The translations under genes were made by a program, and so were the position numbers. The notes under the pieces are model-generated. The model ran no database searches. It was not told where the DNA came from and worked only from the letters and a program-made list of their open reading frames with translations. A stretch of DNA of 64,000 nucleotides from Cellulosimicrobium sp. ES-005 (lineage in GTDB: Bacteria; Actinomycetota; Actinomycetes; Actinomycetales; Cellulomonadaceae), in NCBI RefSeq assembly GCF_040448685.1, contig NZ_CP159290.1, forward strand, positions 3,906,001 through 3,970,000. Direction: 5' to 3'. This document shows, piece after piece, positions 8,962 to 18,659 of the stretch. The number at the start of each line of letters is the position of its first letter. Positions within the stretch are counted from its first letter, which is position 1.

Positions 8962-9972
8962 GTGGACCGGGACCAGCTCGACGACCTCACCGCCCGCCTG
9001 CGCGCCGCCGGGTGCGTCTTCGCGGAGGAGGAGGCCGCGCTCCTCGCCGCGCGGGCCGACGACGACGCGCACCTCGACGCGCTCGTCGCGCGCCGGGTCG
9101 CGGGCGAGCCGCTCGAGCACGTGCTCGGGTACGTCGACTTCCACGGGCTCCGCGTCGCCGTCGACCCCGGGGTCTTCGTGCCGCGCCAGCGCACCGCGCT
9201 GCTCGTCGACGAGGCCGTCGCGCTCGGGCGGCGGGCCAGGCACCTGGACTGGCTGCCCGACGGCGGGACAGGCGGCGGGACAGGCAGCGTGACGGTCGGC
9301 GACGCCGACGGCGGAACAGGAAGCGTGACGGTTGGTGACGCCGACGCCGACGGCGGCGCGGTCGGCGCGGGTGGCGGGGCGGTCGGCAACCCCGACGGCG
9401 ACCGGGACGGCGGCCCGGACAGCGGCCTGGACCGTCGGATGGTCGGCCCGGCAGTGGTCGTGGTCGACCTGTGCTGCGGCGCCGGGGCGCTGGGGCTCGC
9501 GACCGCGGTGGGCCTCGGCGGCGCGGAGACCGTCGCGCTGCACGCGAGCGACGTCGACCCGGCCGCCGTCGCGTGCGCGGCGCGCAACGTCGCCGCGGTC
9601 GGCGGCAGCGCGTACGAGGGCGACCTGTTCGACCCGTTGCCGCCCGGTCTGCGCGGCCGGGTCGACCTGCTCCTCGCCAACGTGCCGTACGTGCCCACGG
9701 CCGAGATCCCGCTGCTGCCCCACGAGGCGCGCGACCACGAGGCCCACGTCGCGCTCGACGGCGGCGGCGACGGGCTGGACGTGCTGCGCCGCGTCGCCGC
9801 CGAGGCGCCCGCGTGGCTCGCTCCGGGCGGCCACCTGCTCACGGAGTCCGGCGAGCGCCAGGCGACGGGCGCCGTCGACGTCCTCGAACGGGCCGGACTG
9901 CGGGCGCGCGTCGTCCGCGACGAGGAGATCGGCGCGACGATCGTCGTCGGGACGCTCCCCGCCGAGGCGTGA
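8962..9972 (+). CDS. PrmC/HemK-like SAM-dependent methyltransferase with a low-complexity insert
   Basis: 336 residues from GTG 8962. The frame is open to GTG 8908 inside the repeat, but the family usually begins close to VDRDQLDDLTARLRAAGCVF. The N-terminal helical domain resembles PrmC (LEHVLGYVDFHGLRVAVDPGVFVPRQRT). The Rossmann SAM site is VVVVDLCCGAGALGL, and the catalytic loop is LLLANVPYVP, where PrmC has NPPY; NVPY or NAPY is seen in the paralogous putative protein N5-glutamine methyltransferases. Between them lies about 65 residues of Gly/Asp/Ala-rich sequence (nt 9253-9450) with a near-exact 11-residue repeat (GTGSVTVGDAD). The insert is probably a surface loop. Substrate unknown; it is not next to prfA. 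The stop lies inside the hairpin at 9969. Confidence 0.8.
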   Translation: MDRDQLDDLTARLRAAGCVFAEEEAALLAARADDDAHLDALVARRVAGEPLEHVLGYVDFHGLRVAVDPGVFVPRQRTALLVDEAVALGRRARHLDWLPDGGTGGGTGSVTVGDADGGTGSVTVGDADADGGAVGAGGGAVGNPDGDRDGGPDSGLDRRMVGPAVVVVDLCCGAGALGLATAVGLGGAETVALHASDVDPAAVACAARNVAAVGGSAYEGDLFDPLPPGLRGRVDLLLANVPYVPTAEIPLLPHEARDHEAHVALDGGGDGLDVLRRVAAEAPAWLAPGGHLLTESGERQATGAVDVLERAGLRARVVRDEEIGATIVVGTLPAEA

Positions 9973-10014
9973 GAAGTGGCCCCCGGGGCGTGCCGTTCAG
10001 GGGCCACTTCTCAC
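9969..10014. terminator. Perfect hairpin overlapping a stop codon, AGAAGTGGCCCC type
   Basis: Arms GTGAGAAGTGGCCCC (9969-9983) and GGGGCCACTTCTCAC (10000-10014) are a perfect 15-bp inverted repeat with a 16-nt loop. The left arm contains the TGA of the methyltransferase gene. It is shaped like the other gene-end repeats here but uses a different word. Confidence 0.7.
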
Positions 10015-10131
10015 GTCTCGTCACGCTCCGCGGGTGGACTCGCAGGTCTCGGTGCACGGATCCGGCCGCACGCGACAGGCTCTGGACGAAGGCCCGGGCG
10101 AACGTGCCGGCCTGCGGAGGGGGTGCCGACG

Positions 10132-10680
10132 ATGACCGACGGACGGGGACGACGGCGTGCGCGCGGGCTCGCCGCAGGACTGCTCGTCGCCGTGCTGCCC
10201 GCGTGCGGCGGCCCGGGAGGCCCGGTCACCGCGTGCCCCGCGGTCGGCTACGTGGCGCGCCTCGAGGTCCGGCTCGACGACTCCTGGCCGGATCGGGATG
10301 CCTACGGCGTGCTCGTGGGCTGCGTCGGGATCAACCCCTGCGGGCTCGTGCGCGACGGGACGGTCTCGCTCGACCCGGAGCCGATCCCCACGACGGTCCC
10401 CGACCACCTGGTCCTGCCGGACCGGCCCGAGGCTGCCCAGAGCTCGCCCGAGGCGGCGGCGGAGGACCTGCCCGTCGAGCCGTCGCGCGGCGGCTGGACG
10501 GGCTCCGCGACGAACGGCCCGGTCGGGCCGATCGCCGTCCGCGTCGTGGACCTCGCGTCGGGAGACGTCGTCGCCGAGCACGAGGTCGACCCCGTGTGGG
10601 AGACGACGACCGGCGACTTCGGGCCCGACTGCGGCGGGCCGTCGGTCGCGACGATCGAGGTCGCTGCCCCGTCGGTGTAG
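10132..10680 (+). CDS. Hypothetical lipoprotein
   Basis: 182 residues. A short basic start and hydrophobic stretch end in LPAC, so Cys25 should be lipidated and the protein held outside the membrane. The mature part has four cysteines in its first half (TACPAVGY, GCVGINPCG) and one in DFGPDCGG. It looks like a small beta-rich domain (ARLEVRLDD, IAVRVVDLASGDVVAEHEV). I recognise no family. GGAGGGGG precedes the ATG. It sits tail-to-tail with the kinase-like gene, with only 3 bp between the stops, and appears to be transcribed alone. Confidence 0.75.
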   Translation: MTDGRGRRRARGLAAGLLVAVLPACGGPGGPVTACPAVGYVARLEVRLDDSWPDRDAYGVLVGCVGINPCGLVRDGTVSLDPEPIPTTVPDHLVLPDRPEAAQSSPEAAAEDLPVEPSRGGWTGSATNGPVGPIAVRVVDLASGDVVAEHEVDPVWETTTGDFGPDCGGPSVATIEVAAPSV

Positions 10681-10683
10681 CGC

Positions 10684-11388
10684 CTACGCCGCGGAGGGCC
10701 GCAGGAGCGCGCGGATCTCCTTCTCGGCCTGCGTCGGCGTCAGCGCGCGACAGCCGAGCGACTCCCAGTGGCGCACGAGTGCGGGCTCGGCGCGCAGCAG
10801 CGCCCAGCCGCGCCGCAACAGCGTGACCGGCGGCTTGCGCATCTCCGCGAGGTCGCGCAGCAGGCGGAACCAGAACGTCATGAGACGCGGTCGGCGCAGG
10901 CAGATCGCGTCGGCCAGGACGTCCTGGGCGCGGCACGCCGCGACGATCTCCGCCGCGAAGATCCCCTCGGCCAGCACGACCCGCGAGCCCGTGACGTCGA
11001 GGCGCGTCGTCCCCGTGCGGCGCGACGTCGGGATGTCGTAGACCGGCACGTCCGCGTGCCCGGTCCGCGCGAGGTCGACGAGCGCCGCGACGGCGCCTGC
11101 GGCGTCCCACGACCGGGGGTCGTCCCAGTCGACGATGCCGAACCGCTGCGGCAGGTCCGGGTGGTCGTGGTCGAGGTAGAAGTCGTCGAGCGCGACGACC
11201 GGGAGGCCGAGGCGCCGCGTGAGCGACGTCTTGCCCGAGCCGGACGCGCCCGTGAGGAGCACGATGCGCGTCGGGACCTCGCGCGAGCCCGGCGGGAGGT
11301 CGAACAGCGCGGGGTCCGTGCCGAGGTCGTCGGTCGCCGGTCCTGTGCCGGCCTGGACCGGGCCGTCGACGTGCTGAGGGTCGCTCAC
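10684..11388 (-). CDS. Uridine kinase-like P-loop NTPase
   Basis: 234 residues from GTG 11388. Walker A GASGSGKTS follows IVLLTGASGSGKT, then VVALDDFYLDHDHPDLP and IVDWDDPRSWD are the typical DDFY/WD signature of the uridine kinase/phosphoribulokinase family. VVLAEGIFAAEIV and a basic helix with RDLAEMRKPP complete the fold. The likely reaction is phosphorylation of a nucleoside or small molecule in the cytosol. Annotators often call these simply ATP-binding protein. The frame is open far upstream; 11388 was chosen because homology-like sequence starts there. It is divergent from the Nudix gene. Confidence 0.8.
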   Translation of the reverse strand: MSDPQHVDGPVQAGTGPATDDLGTDPALFDLPPGSREVPTRIVLLTGASGSGKTSLTRRLGLPVVALDDFYLDHDHPDLPQRFGIVDWDDPRSWDAAGAVAALVDLARTGHADVPVYDIPTSRRTGTTRLDVTGSRVVLAEGIFAAEIVAACRAQDVLADAICLRRPRLMTFWFRLLRDLAEMRKPPVTLLRRGWALLRAEPALVRHWESLGCRALTPTQAEKEIRALLRPSAA

Positions 11389-11448
11389 GGGACCCCATTC
11401 TCGCAGCGCCGCACCGGGACGGTCACGCGCGCCGCGTAGCCTTCCCCG

Positions 11449-12099
11449 GTGACCGCACTCGACCCTGCCGCCCTGCTCGCCCGCGACGCCCTCGCCCGCC
11501 TCGACCGGTGGGAGCCGGTCGACGACGAGCAGGCGGCGCTCGCGGCCGAGTACCGCGCGTTCCTCCGCGGCGACGGTGGCTCCGTCGCGCGTGCCGACGC
11601 CGTCCGGCGCGACGGTGGCCCGCAGCACCTCACGGCGAGCTGCTTCGTGCTCAGCCCGGACCTGGCCCGCGTGCTGCTCTGCTTCCATCGCAAGGGCCAG
11701 TTCTGGGTCCAGGTGGGCGGGCACACCGAGCCGGGCGACACGACGCTCGCGGGCGCCGCCTACCGCGAGGCGCGCGAGGAGAGCGGCCTCGACGACCTCG
11801 TCCCGTTCGACCCGGACCCGTCCGCCGGCACCGCCCCCGGCGCCCGCGCCGACGCCGCGCCCGCCGCCCCGGTCGACGTGCACCGCCACGACCTCGCCGC
11901 GGCGTTCGGGACGTGCCGCACGCACTGGGACGTCGGGTTCGTCGCGTTCGCCGACCCGGACACGCGCACCGTCGTGAGCGACGAGAGCGAGGACGTCGCC
12001 TGGTTCCCGGTCGACACGCTGCCGTCCGGCACGCCGGACGACTTCCCCGTCCGCCTGGCGACGGTTCTCGCGGAGGTGCGCCACCGCCGTCGGGCATGA
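11449..12099 (+). CDS. Nudix hydrolase
   Basis: 216 residues. The Nudix motif reads GHTEPGDTTLAGAAYREAR and continues EESGL. Compared with the canonical G-x5-E-x7-REUXEEXGU it has Asp for the first Glu and one extra residue before REAREE, but the metal-binding REAREE core is intact. An alanine-rich loop (about residues 123-141) interrupts the domain after the motif. The enzyme should hydrolyse a nucleoside diphosphate derivative; the substrate is unknown. GTG 11449 is about 60 bp from the divergent kinase-like gene, so the two share a promoter region. Confidence 0.85.
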   Translation: MTALDPAALLARDALARLDRWEPVDDEQAALAAEYRAFLRGDGGSVARADAVRRDGGPQHLTASCFVLSPDLARVLLCFHRKGQFWVQVGGHTEPGDTTLAGAAYREAREESGLDDLVPFDPDPSAGTAPGARADAAPAAPVDVHRHDLAAAFGTCRTHWDVGFVAFADPDTRTVVSDESEDVAWFPVDTLPSGTPDDFPVRLATVLAEVRHRRRA

Positions 12100-12105
12100 G
12101 GGCCC

Positions 12106-12122
12106 GCTCTACCTCGGCGGGG
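12106..12122. repeat. Single arm of the GGTAG/CTACC repeat at the lutC stop
   Basis: GCTCTACCTCGGCGGGG occurs here and, identical over 17 bp, at 60225-60241. In both places the CTA is the reverse-strand TAG stop (lutC here, the GH42 gene there), and both proteins end in PPR. Confidence 0.7.
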
Positions 12123-12771
12123 CGAGGACCACGTGGAGGGTGCGTGGTCCGTGGACGCCCTCGACGCGGGAGAGCTCGATGTCGCTCGTCGCGCTGGGGC
12201 CGCTGATCCACGTCTGCGGTCGTTCCGGGTGCGCGGCGAGCAGCCGCACGGCCTCGGGCACGGTCTGCACCACCTGGTCCGTGCGCACGACGCAGACGTG
12301 CAGGTCGGGCACGAGCGTGATCGCCCGGCGGCCCTGGTCGGGCTCGCCGTCGAGCACGATCGTGCCGGTGTCGGCGATCGCGACGCACGCGGCCGTGACG
12401 ACGGCTTCCACCCGGTCGAGCTCGTCGGGCGTGCGCGGGTCGTCGCGTGCGTCGGGCACGACGGCGGTCCCGGCACCCAGCGCGCCCAGCCACGCGTCGT
12501 CGAGCCCCGGCGGCACGACGACGGACGCCGCGTCCGCGAGCACGTCGCCCACGATCGTGGCGACCTCGGCCGGGCCGGCGGCCCGGTGGACGTGCGCCCG
12601 GTACTCGACGAGCCGGTCGACGAGGACGTCCACGGCTCCCGGCGACCCCGGCGCGAGGTCGCCGCGCTCGCGGTACGCCCGCGGGACCCGGCCCGACGCC
12701 GCCGACCCGCCCGCCGTCGACCCCCCGAGCGCGGCGCGCACGCGGGCGAGGACGTCGTCACGCGCGCTCAC
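12109..12771 (-). CDS. lutC: LutC, LUD-domain lactate utilisation protein
   Basis: 220 residues, the size expected for LutC/YkgG. It forms, with LutA and LutB, the cytoplasmic iron-sulfur L-lactate dehydrogenase complex. The core IADTGTIVLDGEPDQGRRAITLVPDLHVCVV and the end WISGPSATSDIELSRVEGVHGP are LUD-domain signatures. An alanine/glycine-rich linker (about residues 15-28) follows the N-terminal helix. Its GTG start overlaps the lutB stop (TGA/GTG). The last codons and the TAG stop lie in a 17-bp sequence shared with the end of the GH42 gene. Last gene of lutABC. Confidence 0.92.
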   Translation of the reverse strand: MSARDDVLARVRAALGGSTAGGSAASGRVPRAYRERGDLAPGSPGAVDVLVDRLVEYRAHVHRAAGPAEVATIVGDVLADAASVVVPPGLDDAWLGALGAGTAVVPDARDDPRTPDELDRVEAVVTAACVAIADTGTIVLDGEPDQGRRAITLVPDLHVCVVRTDQVVQTVPEAVRLLAAHPERPQTWISGPSATSDIELSRVEGVHGPRTLHVVLAPPR

Positions 12772-14507
12772 CGACCCTCACCCCTCTCGCCGAACCCTGG
12801 ATCGTTCCCCGGTGCGGGCCCATCCTGAGGAGTGATCCCGGGTTCGGCGAACCCGCGATCGTTCCTCAGCGCGGACCGGTCCTGGGGAGGGACCACGGGG
12901 TCGGCCGGTGGGGTCGCACGGTCCGGGCGGTCGCGCCACCAGTCGCGGAAGGTCTGCTTCGCCGGGGCCGGGAGGTCGCGCGAGCGGGTCCAGGCGGACG
13001 CGGGGGGCGGGAGGGTCGTGATCCGGCCCGTCGGACCGGCGACCACGCGACCCAGACCCGCCGCCTTCTCCGCGAGCGCGAACCGTCGCGCGTCGGACAT
13101 GACGAACGACGCCGCCTTCATCGCGGCGCCCCAGCCGGTCGGGCGGCCGCGGTCGGCGTCGACCTCGCGCGCCCGGAGCTCGACGAGGATCGACGGGATG
13201 TCGATCTTCACGGGGCACACCTCGTAGCACGCGCCGCACAGCGTCGAGGCGTAGGGGAGCGACGCGTTGGGGTCGTGGTGGCCGGAGAGCCCGCCGGAGG
13301 ACTTCGTGAGCTGCGGCGTGAGGATCGCGCCGACCGGGCCGGGGTACACCGACCCGTAGGCGTGGCCGCCCACCCGCTCGTACACCGGGCACACGTTGAG
13401 GCACGCGGAGCAGCGGATGCAGTGCAGCGCGGCCCGCCCGACCTCGTCGGCGAGGACGTCGGTGCGCCCGTTGTCGAGCAGCACGAGGTGGAACTCCTGC
13501 GGGCCGTCGCCGGGCGTGACGCCCGTCCACAGGGACGTGTACGGGTTCATGCGCTCGCCCGTGGACGACCGCGGCAGGAGCTGGAGGAACACCTCCAGGT
13601 CGGTGTACGTGGGCACGACCTTCTCGATCCCCATGACCGTGATGAGCGTCTCGGGGAGCGTGAGGCACATGCGGCCGTTGCCCTCGGACTCGACGACGGT
13701 CAGCGTCCCCGTGTCCGCGACGCCGAAGTTCGCGCCGCTGATCGCGACCTTCGCCGAGAGGAACGTGCGGCGCAGGTGGGCGCGCGCGGCCATCGCGAGC
13801 TCGCGCGGGACGTCCGACAGGTCCGGCGGCGCGTCGCCCATGCGCGCGAGGAAGATCTCGCGGATCTCCGCGCGGTTGCGGTGGATCGCGGGCACGAGGA
13901 TGTGCGACGGCATGTCGTCGGCGAGCTGCACGATGAGCTCCGCGAGGTCCGTCTCGTACGCCGCGATCCCCTCGGCGGCGAGCGCCTCGTTGAGCCCGGT
14001 CTCCTGCGTCGCCATGGACTTCACCTTGACGACCTCGTCGACGCCCTTGGCCTTCACGAGGTCCGCGACGATCCGGTTCGCCTCGTCGGCGTCGCGCGCC
14101 CAGTGCACGACGCCGCCGCGCGCCACGACGTTGCGCTCCAGCTCCTCGAGGAGGTCGGGCAGGCGCGCCATGACGTCGGTCTTGATCGCGGAGCCCGCGT
14201 CGCGCAGCGCCTCCCAGTCCGGCACCTCGCCGACGACGGCGGCGCGCTTGTCCCGGATGGTCGAGGTCGCGTGCGCGAGGTTGCGGCGCAGCTGCGTGTT
14301 CTGCAGCGCCGCGCGCGCGGCGTCGGGGAACGCGTCGCCCCAGCGCAGCGGCGCGTCGGGGTGCGGCACGTCGCCGAACGCGTCCGACGCCGCCGCTGCG
14401 CCCGCCGAGGTACCCGCCGACGTGCCGCGCGCGCCCGGGCGCGCGACGTCGTCGGGCAGGGTGCGCGCGCCGCGCCGGACGGGCAGGCCGAGGAACGTGC
14501 GGCTCAC
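12768..14507 (-). CDS. lutB: LutB, iron-sulfur subunit of lactate dehydrogenase, with a repeat-derived tail
   Basis: 579 residues, longer than usual (about 470-520). An N-terminal LUD-type domain is followed by two 4Fe-4S motifs, CIRCSACLNVCP and TLCGACYEVCP, and a C-terminal helical region ending near KQTFRDWWRDR. It passes electrons from lactate oxidation. Two additions are odd. Residues about 20-45 are alanine/serine-rich. After the conserved end there are about 45 residues containing two tandem 19-residue copies, PQDRSALRNDRGFAEPGIT and PQDGPAPGNDPGFGERGEG, encoded by the 57-bp DNA repeat at 12787-12900. GTG 14507 overlaps the lutA stop. Confidence 0.93.
   Translation of the reverse strand: MSRTFLGLPVRRGARTLPDDVARPGARGTSAGTSAGAAAASDAFGDVPHPDAPLRWGDAFPDAARAALQNTQLRRNLAHATSTIRDKRAAVVGEVPDWEALRDAGSAIKTDVMARLPDLLEELERNVVARGGVVHWARDADEANRIVADLVKAKGVDEVVKVKSMATQETGLNEALAAEGIAAYETDLAELIVQLADDMPSHILVPAIHRNRAEIREIFLARMGDAPPDLSDVPRELAMAARAHLRRTFLSAKVAISGANFGVADTGTLTVVESEGNGRMCLTLPETLITVMGIEKVVPTYTDLEVFLQLLPRSSTGERMNPYTSLWTGVTPGDGPQEFHLVLLDNGRTDVLADEVGRAALHCIRCSACLNVCPVYERVGGHAYGSVYPGPVGAILTPQLTKSSGGLSGHHDPNASLPYASTLCGACYEVCPVKIDIPSILVELRAREVDADRGRPTGWGAAMKAASFVMSDARRFALAEKAAGLGRVVAGPTGRITTLPPPASAWTRSRDLPAPAKQTFRDWWRDRPDRATPPADPVVPPQDRSALRNDRGFAEPGITPQDGPAPGNDPGFGERGEGR
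12787..12900. repeat. Two tandem 57-bp repeats inside the 3' end of lutB
   Basis: Units begin at CGAACCC 12791 and CGAACCC 12848, offset 57 bp (19 codons). Both contain CGAACCC, GATCGTTCC and GGTCC/GCCCATCCTG-like segments. The junction GGGTTCGGCGAACCC is itself a palindrome. The similarity in style to the intergenic palindromes suggests a repeat element that has been read through in frame. Confidence 0.65.
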
Positions 14508-15298
14508 CGGGCACCCCCGCGCGTCGACGGACCGGCCCCGGCGAGGGCGGGCGTGTCCTTGGTGGACGCGAGGATCTCCGCGAAGTGGAGCGTGCGGACG
14601 CCCGCGCGGATGCGCGACAGGCCGCCGCCGATGTGCAGGAGGCACGACGCGTCGCCCGCGGTGAGGACCTCGGCGCCCGTCGCCTTCACGTGCGTCATCT
14701 TGTCGGCGAGCATCGCCGTCGAGGTCTCGGCGTTCTTCAGCGCGAAGGTGCCGCCGAACCCGCAGCACGCCTCCGCCGCGGGCAGCTCGACGAGGTCGAT
14801 GCCCGCGACCGCGCGCAGGAGGCGCAGCGGCTTGTCGCCGACGTGGAGCATGCGCAGCGAGTGGCACGTCGGGTGGTAGGTGACGCGGTGCGGGAAGTAG
14901 GCGCCGACGTCGGTCACGGCGAGCACGTCGACGAGCAGCTCGGACAGCTCGTACGTCTTCGCGGCGACCGCGTCGGCGGTGCGCGCGAGGTCGTCGAGGC
15001 CGGCGCGCCGGCAGACCATGCCCTGCTGGTGCCGCACGGACCCGGTGCACGAGCCGGACGGGACGACGATCGCGTCCCACTCGCCGTCGAGCACGGGGGA
15101 GAACGCCTCGACATGGTTCCGCACCACGGGGACCGCCTCGTCGAGGTACCCGGTGTTGACGTGCATCTGGCCGCAGCAGGCCTGGCGCTCGGGGAAGAAC
15201 ACCTCGTGCCCGAGGCGCTCGAGGAGGAGGGCGGTGGCGCGCGGTGCCTGCGGGAACATCACGTCGCCGAGGCAGGTCGCGGTGAGGGCTATGCGCAT
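14504..15298 (-). CDS. lutA: LutA, CCG-domain subunit of lactate dehydrogenase
   Basis: 264 residues. Two cysteine-rich CCG domains are visible: RQACCGQMHVN in the first half and AEACCGFGGTFALKN in the second, preceded by TCLGDVMFP at the start. These bind the substrate-side iron-sulfur centres in the LutABC complex. ATG 15298 was chosen because LutA begins MRIALTATCLGD and a GGAG lies just upstream; the frame is open further but low in similarity. First gene of lutABC. A GntR-type dyad (15389-15401) lies about 95 bp upstream and suggests lactate-responsive control. Confidence 0.93.
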   Translation of the reverse strand: MRIALTATCLGDVMFPQAPRATALLLERLGHEVFFPERQACCGQMHVNTGYLDEAVPVVRNHVEAFSPVLDGEWDAIVVPSGSCTGSVRHQQGMVCRRAGLDDLARTADAVAAKTYELSELLVDVLAVTDVGAYFPHRVTYHPTCHSLRMLHVGDKPLRLLRAVAGIDLVELPAAEACCGFGGTFALKNAETSTAMLADKMTHVKATGAEVLTAGDASCLLHIGGGLSRIRAGVRTLHFAEILASTKDTPALAGAGPSTRGGAR

Positions 15299-15388
15299 CA
15301 GGGCTCCGGGAGAGGGCGAGTCCGGTCCAGTCTCGCCGGGGCGCGTCCGTGCCGCCTGTCGAGACCCCCGCGGCGAGGCGCTGCGGTT

Positions 15389-15401
15389 GTGGTCGGACGA
15401 C
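15389..15401. promoter_or_regulatory. Putative LldR/FadR-type operator upstream of lutABC
   Basis: GTGGTCGGACGAC is a GTnGTCnGACnAC dyad and fits TNGTNNNACNA (15390-15400), the consensus I recall for the GntR-family lactate regulator LldR. No GntR gene lies in the window, so a distant regulator is implied. Confidence 0.45.
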
Positions 15402-15431
15402 GTGGCTCTGCCGGCCCTGGTGCGGTACGGA

Positions 15432-15470
15432 CGCCGGGGTGGCGGGACGGACGGTCCCACCACCCCGGCG
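15432..15470 (-). terminator. Terminator hairpin of the xylanase gene
   Basis: CGCCGGGGTGGCGGGAC and GTCCCACCACCCCGGCG pair over 17 bp with one mismatch and a 5-nt loop. It starts 9 bp after the xylanase stop and separates that gene from lutABC. Confidence 0.75.
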
Positions 15471-15478
15471 GTCTCCGG

Positions 15479-17191
<1,713 letters not shown>

Positions 17192-17270
17192 TACATGCTG
17201 GGACGGAGCACCGGCTTCTGGCTCGCTGGAAGCGGCTCGCCCCCTGCGGAGCCTCGTAGCGCGGCCCGGT

Positions 17271-17326
17271 CGACCCGAGCGTCGCGACGTCGACCCTCAG
17301 AGGGCCGATCTCGGACGCTCGGGTCG
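17271..17326. repeat. Palindromic repeat, GATCGACCC family, overlapping the end of a sigma factor gene
   Basis: CGACCCGAGCGTC (17271-17283) and GACGCTCGGGTCG (17314-17326) are perfect 13-bp arms. The right half runs into the coding sequence of the leftward ECF gene and supplies its stop codon (TGA at 17299-17297) and last residues. Confidence 0.75.
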
Positions 17327-18649
17327 ATCTCGCATCGCCTCGGCGAGCCCGGCCAGGCGGCGCTCCAGGAGGCGGCGGTCGCCCTCGCGGTCGACGAGCG
17401 CGAGGGCGCGACGCAGGTCGACGGCGGCCTCCGCGGGTCGGCCGGCGCGCTCGAGCAGCTCCGCGCGGACCGCGGGCAGCAGGTGGTACCCCGCGAGCGC
17501 GGGCTCGGCGGCGACGGCGTCGATCGCCGCGAGGCCGGGCTCCGCGCCGTGCACCTCGGCGACGGCGACCGCGCGGTTGAGCGCGACGACCGGCGAACCG
17601 GTGAGGTCGAGCAGCACGTCGTACAGGCCCAGGATCTGCGGCCAGTCGGTCGCCTCGGCGTCGGGGGCCTCGTCGTGCAGCGCCGCGACGGCGGCCTGCA
17701 CCTGGTACGCCCCGGGACGCCCGACGGCGAGCGCCGCCTCCAGCTCGGCCACTCCCTCCGCGATCTCGTCGTGCCGCCAGCGCGCGCGGTCCTGCTCCGC
17801 GAGGGTGCGCGTCGAGCCGTCGGGTCCGACGCGCTCGTCCCGGCGGGCGTGCTGGAGCAGCAGGAGGGCGAGCAGCCCGCGGGCCTCCGGCTCGTCGTCG
17901 AGCAGCCGTGCGGCCAGGCGCGCGAGCCGGACGGCGACGTCGGCGAGCGCACGCCGTTCGGCCGATCCCTCGACCACGTCGGAGGGCTCCGCCCAGGCGT
18001 CGTACCCCTCCGTGAAGAGCACGTACAGGACGGCGAGGACGCCGTCGACGCGCTCCGCCCGGAGCTCGGCGGGCGGCACCCGGAACGTCATCCCGGTCGC
18101 GTGGATGCGGCGCTTGGCCCGGACGAGGCGCTGCGCCATCGTCGCCTCGGGGACGAGGAAGGCGCGCGCGACCTGGGCGGTCGTCATGCCGGTCAGCGAC
18201 CGCAAGGTCAGGGCGACGCGAGCCTCGGCGGGCAGGGCCGGGTGGCAGCACGTGAACAGCAGGCGCAGGAGGTCGCCGTCCGGGTCGTCCAGGTCCCACG
18301 CGTCGTCCTCGAGGCCGAGGGCGACCTGCTCGACGACGGGGTCCGGGCCACCGTTCCGGGACCCGGCGTCGACGCGCTCGCCCAGGCGGCCCGCGGCGGC
18401 AACGCGCTCCGCCTCGACCCGTCGCCGGCGCAGGACGTCGATCGCGTGCCGGCGGGCCGTCGTCGTGAGCCAGGCGCCGGGCCGCTCGGGGACGCCGTCG
18501 CGGTCCCAGGTGCGCAGCGCGGTCGCGAACGCCTCCTGCGCGGACTCCTCGGCGAGGTCGAGGTCGCCCGTGCTGCGCGCGACCGCGCCGAGGACGCGTC
18601 CCCATTCGGTGCGGAACGCGTCCTCGACGGCGCGGCGCGGGTCCGTCAC
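17297..18649 (-). CDS. ECF42-type RNA polymerase sigma factor with C-terminal extension
   Basis: 450 residues. Sigma region 2 (EESAQEAFATALRTWDRDGVPERPGAWLTT) and region 4 (TTAQVARAFLVPEATMAQRLVRAKRRI) are followed by the long DUF6596/TPR-like C-terminal domain (about 180-445) that defines ECF42 factors, which lack an anti-sigma partner. ECF42 genes are known to sit next to DGPF/YCII genes, as here. The YCII gene ends 10 bp upstream, so the three genes 19186-17297 form an operon. The final residues, from MRDRPERPRSAL to the stop, are encoded inside the palindromic repeat, so the true conserved C-terminus is probably near LAGLAEA. Confidence 0.92.
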   Translation of the reverse strand: MTDPRRAVEDAFRTEWGRVLGAVARSTGDLDLAEESAQEAFATALRTWDRDGVPERPGAWLTTTARRHAIDVLRRRRVEAERVAAAGRLGERVDAGSRNGGPDPVVEQVALGLEDDAWDLDDPDGDLLRLLFTCCHPALPAEARVALTLRSLTGMTTAQVARAFLVPEATMAQRLVRAKRRIHATGMTFRVPPAELRAERVDGVLAVLYVLFTEGYDAWAEPSDVVEGSAERRALADVAVRLARLAARLLDDEPEARGLLALLLLQHARRDERVGPDGSTRTLAEQDRARWRHDEIAEGVAELEAALAVGRPGAYQVQAAVAALHDEAPDAEATDWPQILGLYDVLLDLTGSPVVALNRAVAVAEVHGAEPGLAAIDAVAAEPALAGYHLLPAVRAELLERAGRPAEAAVDLRRALALVDREGDRRLLERRLAGLAEAMRDRPERPRSAL

Positions 18650-18659
18650 GACCGGCGGG

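Noticed and set aside
15299-15431. Possible small gene between lutA and the xylanase terminator
   Set aside because: No start with ribosome site and no codon bias; it reads as promoter DNA with the GntR-type dyad.
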